Origin: Ilumatobacter fluminis
GTDB taxonomy: Bacteria > Actinomycetota > Acidimicrobiia > Acidimicrobiales > Ilumatobacteraceae
Direction: 5' to 3'
Length of the DNA: 64,000 nucleotides
Assembly (NCBI RefSeq): GCF_004364865.1
Contig: NZ_SOAU01000001.1
Span: 1,054,001 to 1,118,000 of the forward strand
The notes under the pieces are model-generated. The model made no database searches. It worked only from the letters and a program-made list of their open reading frames with translations, and was not told the origin of the DNA. How positions within the stretch are numbered: position 1 is the first letter of the stretch; every line of letters begins with the position of its first letter. Positions 59,360-64,000 of this stretch are shown here, piece after piece. Position numbers and translations under genes: made by a program.

Positions 59360-60481
59360 ATGGCGTCCTACGCCACTCGGCTGATCGAACGATGGGCGGA
59401 GGCGGCCGACATCCGGGTCGGCGGCGATCGTCCGTGGGATGTGCAGGTGCACGACGACCGCACCTTCGCCCGCGTGCTGGCGACCGGCACGCTCGGCCTC
59501 GGTGAGGCGTACATGGACGGGTGGTGGGATTGTGATGCGATCGACCAGATGGTCGAACGTGCCCAGGGGACCGGCCTGGCAGGAAGCCTCTCGACGCGGC
59601 TGGCACCGGCGCAGGCCGTCGCCTCGACCGTCGGCAACCGCCAGTCGAAACGACGCTCGCGCGAGGTCGGCCGCCGGCACTACGACATCGGGAACGACCT
59701 GTACCGGCGCATGCTCGACGACCGGATGCTCTACAGCTGCGGCTACTGGCGGACAGCGACCACGCTCGCCGAGTCGCAGGAACACAAGCTCGATCTGATC
59801 GCCGCCAAGCTCGGCCTGGAAGCCGGCATGCGGGTGCTCGACATCGGCTGCGGATGGGGCGGTGCCGCCGCCTACTTCGCGGAGACCCGAGGCTGCGAGA
59901 TCGTCGGCGTGACCATCTCCGAGCAGCAGGCCACGCTGGCTCGCGAGCGATGCGCCGGTCTGCCCGTCGACATCCACCTCCAGGACTATCGCGATGTCGA
60001 CGAGCCGTTCGATCGCATCTACTCGATCGGCATGTTCGAGCACGTCGGGGTGCGGAACTACGGCGCGTACATGCAGACCTGCCGACGCCTCCTCCGCAAA
60101 CCCGACGGTCTCGCGCTGCTCCACACCATCGGCGGCAGTCGCTCGCGACGAGCGACCGACCCGTGGGTCGCCAAGTACATCTTTCCCAACTCGATGCTGC
60201 CCTCGGCGAAGCAGATCGCCGCGGCCGCCGAGGGAGTGTTGCAACTCCAGGACTGGCACAACTTCGGACCCGACTACGACCGCACGCTGATGGCCTGGCA
60301 CGACAACGTCGAGGCGGCCTGGCCCGACCTCCCCGACTACGACGAGCGGTTCCGTCGGATGTGGCGCTTCTATCTGTTGTCGTCGGCCGGGAGTTTCCGC
60401 TCGGGCGGTCTGCAGCTCTGGCAGATCGTCTTCTCGCGCGACGGCCTGCGGTCGTCGTTCCGCCCCGACGGCATCCGCTGA
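59360..60481 (+). CDS. cfa: Cyclopropane-fatty-acyl-phospholipid synthase family protein
   Basis: A 373-residue SAM-dependent enzyme that adds a methylene or methyl group to unsaturated acyl chains of membrane lipids. It has the short amino domain (LGLGEAYMDGWWDCD), RRHYDIGNDLYRRML, the SAM site VLDIGCGWGGAAAYF (Asp161), VGVTISEQQ, YRDVDEPFDRI, MFEHVGVRNYGAYM and YIFPNSMLPS. The length fits bacterial Cfa. Alternatives in this family include methyltransferases that make branched 10-methyl chains. ATG 59360 follows TAGCGT by six bases. Confidence 0.93.
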   Translation: MASYATRLIERWAEAADIRVGGDRPWDVQVHDDRTFARVLATGTLGLGEAYMDGWWDCDAIDQMVERAQGTGLAGSLSTRLAPAQAVASTVGNRQSKRRSREVGRRHYDIGNDLYRRMLDDRMLYSCGYWRTATTLAESQEHKLDLIAAKLGLEAGMRVLDIGCGWGGAAAYFAETRGCEIVGVTISEQQATLARERCAGLPVDIHLQDYRDVDEPFDRIYSIGMFEHVGVRNYGAYMQTCRRLLRKPDGLALLHTIGGSRSRRATDPWVAKYIFPNSMLPSAKQIAAAAEGVLQLQDWHNFGPDYDRTLMAWHDNVEAAWPDLPDYDERFRRMWRFYLLSSAGSFRSGGLQLWQIVFSRDGLRSSFRPDGIR

Positions 60482-60569
60482 CGCGCCGCCCGCCGGGTCC
60501 CGAACCCTCGCTCGAAGCGATTCTTCGGGAAATCCACTCAAGTGACGCCTCGGTGCGTGCCGATCCATC

Positions 60570-60575
60570 TACGGT
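60570..60575 (+). promoter_or_regulatory. Leaderless -10 (TACGGT) of the large secreted protein
   Basis: TACGGT, 7 bases before GTG 60583. Confidence 0.6.
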
Positions 60576-60582
60576 GGATGAT

Positions 60583-63500
60583 GTGAACGCGGCGGTTCAG
60601 GTGAAACGATGGTGGTCGACGCGCGCCTGGATGGCGCTCGTCGTGGTGATGGGAATGTGCGCGACGGTGACGGTTGCTCCGACGGCAGCGCACGCCGCGC
60701 CCGACGAACCGCCGCCCACGACCGACGCGCCGGTCGAGGTTCCGGTCGGTGACGACGGCGACCTCGATCTCGATCTCGACGAGTTCGAGGCGCTCCTCGC
60801 CGCAGACCAACCAATGGCGACCGAACCGGTCGGCTTGCTCGCATCCTCGACGGGCGTTCGCGACGGTGCCACCACGGTGCTGTCGGGCGGTTTCCTCGCC
60901 GGCGGTCGGGCTCCCGCACCCCTCACCATCTCGATCACCGACCTGCCGGCGGGCACGACGGTGGTCGGTGCCGAGCCGTCGCCCGATCGGTCATCCGACG
61001 GGCGTGGGTGGAGCTGCGACGACGCGACGTGTCGGTACGTGACCGCCGGCGGCGATGTCGCCCCCGTGGGTGGTGCCGACATCGTTCCCGTCCTCGTGGT
61101 GTTGTCGGAACCCGAGACCGCTGAACCCGGTTCGAGCGTCACGGCCGCATTCGACGACCTCGAGCCGATCTCGGTGCCGCTCGATCGGCCGGACGACGCA
61201 TCACCGCTCGAATCGCCCGCCCTCGGTCTGACCGTGACCGGCGTCGAACTCGTCGCCGAAGGAACGCCGATCGAGACGATCGTGACCGTGACGAGCCTCG
61301 GCGACGAACCGATGGACGGCGCCGAGGTCGTCCTGTCCGGCCTCGACCTCACGGAACCCACGACCGCATCGGGCGACGGCTGGTCGTGCGCCGACGGACT
61401 CTGTCGCCGGACCGGAACGATCGCCCCGTACGAGTTCCTCCCGCCGATCACGATCAGCCACGTCGCACCCGACCTCGACGACCACCTCGACGTCGATGCC
61501 GAGATCGCGATCGACATCGACGCGACATCGACGTCGGACGGTGGCGACGTTGACACGTCGCATCGGCACGAGATCGACGTCGTCGACGACGTCACCGACA
61601 CGGTGGCGGTCACCGCACGCTTCCGATCGTCCACACTGCTCGCTCCGGCATCGCAGTCGGTCACGGTCGCCATCACACCGACCGGAACCGGCGATCTCGA
61701 CGGTGAGCTCGCCGTCACCGCGACCGCACCCGACGGCGTCGAACTCGACTGGCCGGCGGCGACCGGTGATCTGTCGTGGAACTGCGACGACACGAGCTGC
61801 CGCCTCGATCACGACGGGCCGCTCCCCGCCGGTGAGGAAATCGACCTCGTCGTGCCGATCGACGTCACGACCGACGCAGCAGAGGGCGTCGCGGACGTCG
61901 TGTTCGCGGCCTCGGTCGACGGCGCCACCGACGCCGACGCCGGCGTGATGTCGGCGTCGTTCGTCATCGCCACCCCGACGGCGACGGAACTCGTCCCGTC
62001 GGTCGCTCGCGCCGACGGCGCACCGAGCGATCGCAGCGGACAGATCGAGTTCAGCGCGTTCGAGCCCCGAGACCTCGTCATCACGATCGACAACGCCGGG
62101 AGCCGCTACGCCCCGGCCGCCAGCGTCGTCGTCGCCGAGATCGTGTTCCGCGACGGCGACGACGTCGCGGCCACAGGCCCCTCGTGGGACTGCGACACCG
62201 GATCGGTTCCTCCCGGTGGCACGATTCGTTGCCTCCACGTGCTGGACGACGACCTCCAACCCGGTGAGTCCCTCGGGCTCCCGCTCGCACTCGCCCCGGC
62301 CGGGCCGGGCGCCTCGACGATCTCGATCAGTGCCACCACCGGAGACGACGACATCAGCGACGACCACACCGTCGACGCGCACCTCGTGACCGTGGCCGAC
62401 GGCCCGGTGCTCACGGTCGCCTTCGACGCCGCAGAACGACCGCGTCCGGGCCTGACCACCGAGATCTCGATGGCGATCGCCAACGAGGGCGGCGCCGCCG
62501 CATCGGAACAGTTCGTCGTGGTCGAGACCCCACCCGGCGCCGACCTCGTCGGTGCCTCCGGCGACGGCTGGACCTGCACGATGACCGATCTCGGTGTCGC
62601 CTACGGAACCACCGTGTGCGCTCGGACTGAGACGCTCGACCCGGGGAGTTCGTCGACGATCACCCTGGCGTTGGAGCTGATCGGCGACCCGGCACCGGGC
62701 GCCGAACTGTGGGCGTGGACCGACGCACCCGGACAGCGCCACACGAGCGGCGTGCGCGACGGCTTCCGCTACCCGCTGGATCCCGGTGCGGAGGCGACCG
62801 TGTCGGCCGGGCCCGACGTCTCCGTCATTTCGCCCGTTCGGCGATCCGACGGCACCGTCGGTCCCGCCGTCGTCACCCTCCACGGTGAGGTCGACCTCAC
62901 GAGCCGGGCGGACGTGACGTGGCGCCAACGGTGCGTCGCAGGTCTGTCCGACACCATCGGCGACGAGTGCGATGTCGAGACCGATCCGGTCGAGTGGCTC
63001 GACGACCCCGTCCGATCGGTCGACGATCCCACCGTCCGGTTCCGACTGCCGGAGCTTCCCGTCGACCTCGACGCCCCCGTGCCGTTCGTGTTCGAACTGA
63101 GCGCCGGCCCGGCGGCCGACACCGTGACGGTCTTCGTGTCGTCGCCGGCGACCGACGACGACGATCGAACCTCCGACGACTCCGGCGACTCGGACGACTC
63201 GTCCGACGACCGCAGCGACGACAGCGACGATGGCGGAGCCGATGGAGACGACACCCGTCCCGACGACACGACGCCCGACACAACACCCGAAACGCAGGAC
63301 TGGGCCGATGTCATCGCCCCGCCCCAGCTGTACATCAGCAACCCCGACGGCGACGTCGCCTCTCGCGACCGTGTCACGATCTGGGCCGGCGGCAGCAGCA
63401 CCCAGCCGCTCACGTACGAGTGGGAGCAACTCGCCGGGCCGACGATCGAGCTGGACGGCGAGCCCGACTCGGCCACCCGGACCTTCACCGTGCCCGACCT

Positions 63501-64000
63501 CGCCCCCGGACAAGACGCCGACGTCCTCGAACTCCGGCTGACTGCGACGGACGACCATGGCCAAACGGCCACGGCCGATGTCTCGTACCGCATCGTGTGG
63601 CCCGACGACGGTCTCTCGGTCGACGTCGCCGACGGCGCACCCGTGCTCCTGGCCCAGGTCGCCCATCCCGTCTCCATCGGCGCGGTCGCCGAGTCGGCCG
63701 GCGCCCCGTATCAATGGGCATGGTCCGACGACGGTTCCGGATTGCTGGCCGGGACGGACGTCGATCAAGGGTCCGTGACGTTCGATGCGCCGCCGCAGCC
63801 CGGTGAAGCGACCGTGTCGGTCACGGTGACCGACGACTTCGGTCGCACGGTGTCGTCGTCCGTCGTCGTCCGGTTCACGGCGTACGACCCGTCGCAGCTC
63901 CCCGACGACCTGTGTGACGCGATCGACGCACTCGCCGCAGGTGGCCAAGCCACCCTGACCAACCCCGACGCCACCTTCGTGCTGACGCTCGCGAACGTTT
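60583..64000 (+). CDS. Very large secreted protein with DUF11/CARDB-like and PKD-like repeats, 5' part
   Basis: The first 1,139 codons of a gene that leaves the window. The frame stays open throughout. Residues 1-42 are a signal peptide (TRAWMALVVVMGMCATVTVA, cleavage after AAHA). Repeated beta-sandwich modules follow, each ending near a phrase such as GWSCDDATCR, GWSCADGLCR, SWNCDDTSC, SWDCDTGSV and GWTCTMTDL, as in DUF11/CARDB-like surface proteins. A Ser/Asp-rich spacer (about 863-910) leads to PKD-like modules (LTYEWEQLAGPTIELDG and FTVPDLAPG; YQWAWSDDGSG). It is probably an adhesin or matrix protein. The carboxy-terminal anchor is not visible. Confidence 0.85.
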   Translation, partial: MNAAVQVKRWWSTRAWMALVVVMGMCATVTVAPTAAHAAPDEPPPTTDAPVEVPVGDDGDLDLDLDEFEALLAADQPMATEPVGLLASSTGVRDGATTVLSGGFLAGGRAPAPLTISITDLPAGTTVVGAEPSPDRSSDGRGWSCDDATCRYVTAGGDVAPVGGADIVPVLVVLSEPETAEPGSSVTAAFDDLEPISVPLDRPDDASPLESPALGLTVTGVELVAEGTPIETIVTVTSLGDEPMDGAEVVLSGLDLTEPTTASGDGWSCADGLCRRTGTIAPYEFLPPITISHVAPDLDDHLDVDAEIAIDIDATSTSDGGDVDTSHRHEIDVVDDVTDTVAVTARFRSSTLLAPASQSVTVAITPTGTGDLDGELAVTATAPDGVELDWPAATGDLSWNCDDTSCRLDHDGPLPAGEEIDLVVPIDVTTDAAEGVADVVFAASVDGATDADAGVMSASFVIATPTATELVPSVARADGAPSDRSGQIEFSAFEPRDLVITIDNAGSRYAPAASVVVAEIVFRDGDDVAATGPSWDCDTGSVPPGGTIRCLHVLDDDLQPGESLGLPLALAPAGPGASTISISATTGDDDISDDHTVDAHLVTVADGPVLTVAFDAAERPRPGLTTEISMAIANEGGAAASEQFVVVETPPGADLVGASGDGWTCTMTDLGVAYGTTVCARTETLDPGSSSTITLALELIGDPAPGAELWAWTDAPGQRHTSGVRDGFRYPLDPGAEATVSAGPDVSVISPVRRSDGTVGPAVVTLHGEVDLTSRADVTWRQRCVAGLSDTIGDECDVETDPVEWLDDPVRSVDDPTVRFRLPELPVDLDAPVPFVFELSAGPAADTVTVFVSSPATDDDDRTSDDSGDSDDSSDDRSDDSDDGGADGDDTRPDDTTPDTTPETQDWADVIAPPQLYISNPDGDVASRDRVTIWAGGSSTQPLTYEWEQLAGPTIELDGEPDSATRTFTVPDLAPGQDADVLELRLTATDDHGQTATADVSYRIVWPDDGLSVDVADGAPVLLAQVAHPVSIGAVAESAGAPYQWAWSDDGSGLLAGTDVDQGSVTFDAPPQPGEATVSVTVTDDFGRTVSSSVVVRFTAYDPSQLPDDLCDAIDALAAGGQATLTNPDATFVLTLANV

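Noticed and set aside
61201-63948. 915-codon minus-strand open frame
   Set aside because: A shadow of the large secreted protein, which has a signal peptide and repeat domains; the antisense product is low-complexity Arg/Val/Gly/Asp.
1-64000. tRNA, rRNA or prophage genes
   Set aside because: No tRNA-like T-loop in a cloverleaf context, no rRNA sequence, and no integrase, capsid or terminase-like protein were found.

Overview
The window is GC-rich, densely packed actinobacterial chromosome. An aerobic marine or soil member of the Acidimicrobiia (Ilumatobacter-like) is my best inference. The reasons are an actinobacterial-type SerC, mycofactocin genes, an AguA/AguB pair, a class-II-looking HelD, many leaderless genes, and several secreted proteins built from repeated modules. 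No rRNA, tRNA, CRISPR array or prophage is visible. Almost every long open frame antisense to these genes is a GC-rich shadow.

Layout. 0-3.5 kb: end of sucD with its terminator, a membrane protein, purH, a DUF805 protein and a YbaK-type deacylase. 3.5-12.9 kb: a membrane O-acyltransferase with an SGNH domain, malate dehydrogenase, O-acetylhomoserine sulfhydrylase (metY), an alpha/beta-hydrolase-OsmC fusion, a PAC2 protein, serC and an aspartate aminotransferase. 12.9-16.3 kb: a secreted beta-helix protein with internal 142-residue repeats, and an APH-fold kinase. 16.3-18.9 kb: a short mycofactocin operon, mftA-mftB-mftC, running into plsY; a five-copy hairpin repeat array lies upstream of mftA. 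18.9-24.6 kb: an ABC exporter, an SDR and HelD.

24.6-32.2 kb is the accessory part: a 52-codon ORF, a toxin-antitoxin pair, small orphan genes, a TetR-controlled ABC exporter with two ATPases, a VapBC pair, and a decayed second copy of the first antitoxin. Fragments of one dispersed repeat trail most plus-strand genes here.

32.3-38.1 kb: a crotonase, a DUF3445 protein, aguB-aguA, a SixA phosphatase and an AlkZ-like protein. 38.2-42.2 kb: a tightly overlapped sulfate-assimilation/siroheme operon (cysH, precorrin-2 dehydrogenase, cobA, sulfite reductase). 42.4-45.3 kb: deoC, a LacI regulator and an SDR. 45.4-51.3 kb: a DUF35-thiolase-rhodanese operon and a two-gene molybdenum hydroxylase. 51.6-55 kb: a YunG-like protein and the nickel-pincer cofactor operon larB-larE-larC, without larA in view. 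55-64 kb: an AI-2E family permease, a secreted SGNH protein with three repeats, a methyltransferase, an SDR, a cyclopropane-fatty-acid synthase, and the first 1,139 codons of a very large secreted adhesin-like protein that leaves the window.

Genome-scale signals. (1) At least nineteen genes have a TAnnnT hexamer 6-9 bases before the start codon and no Shine-Dalgarno sequence, which indicates widespread leaderless transcription; this fixes several start codons. Genes lacking that hexamer often have an AGGAGG site instead. (2) Several palindrome-doublet elements (REP/REPIN-like) sit in gaps, and two supply the stop codon of a neighbouring gene. (3) The sulfite reductase carries complete Fe-S/siroheme cysteine motifs in both halves.
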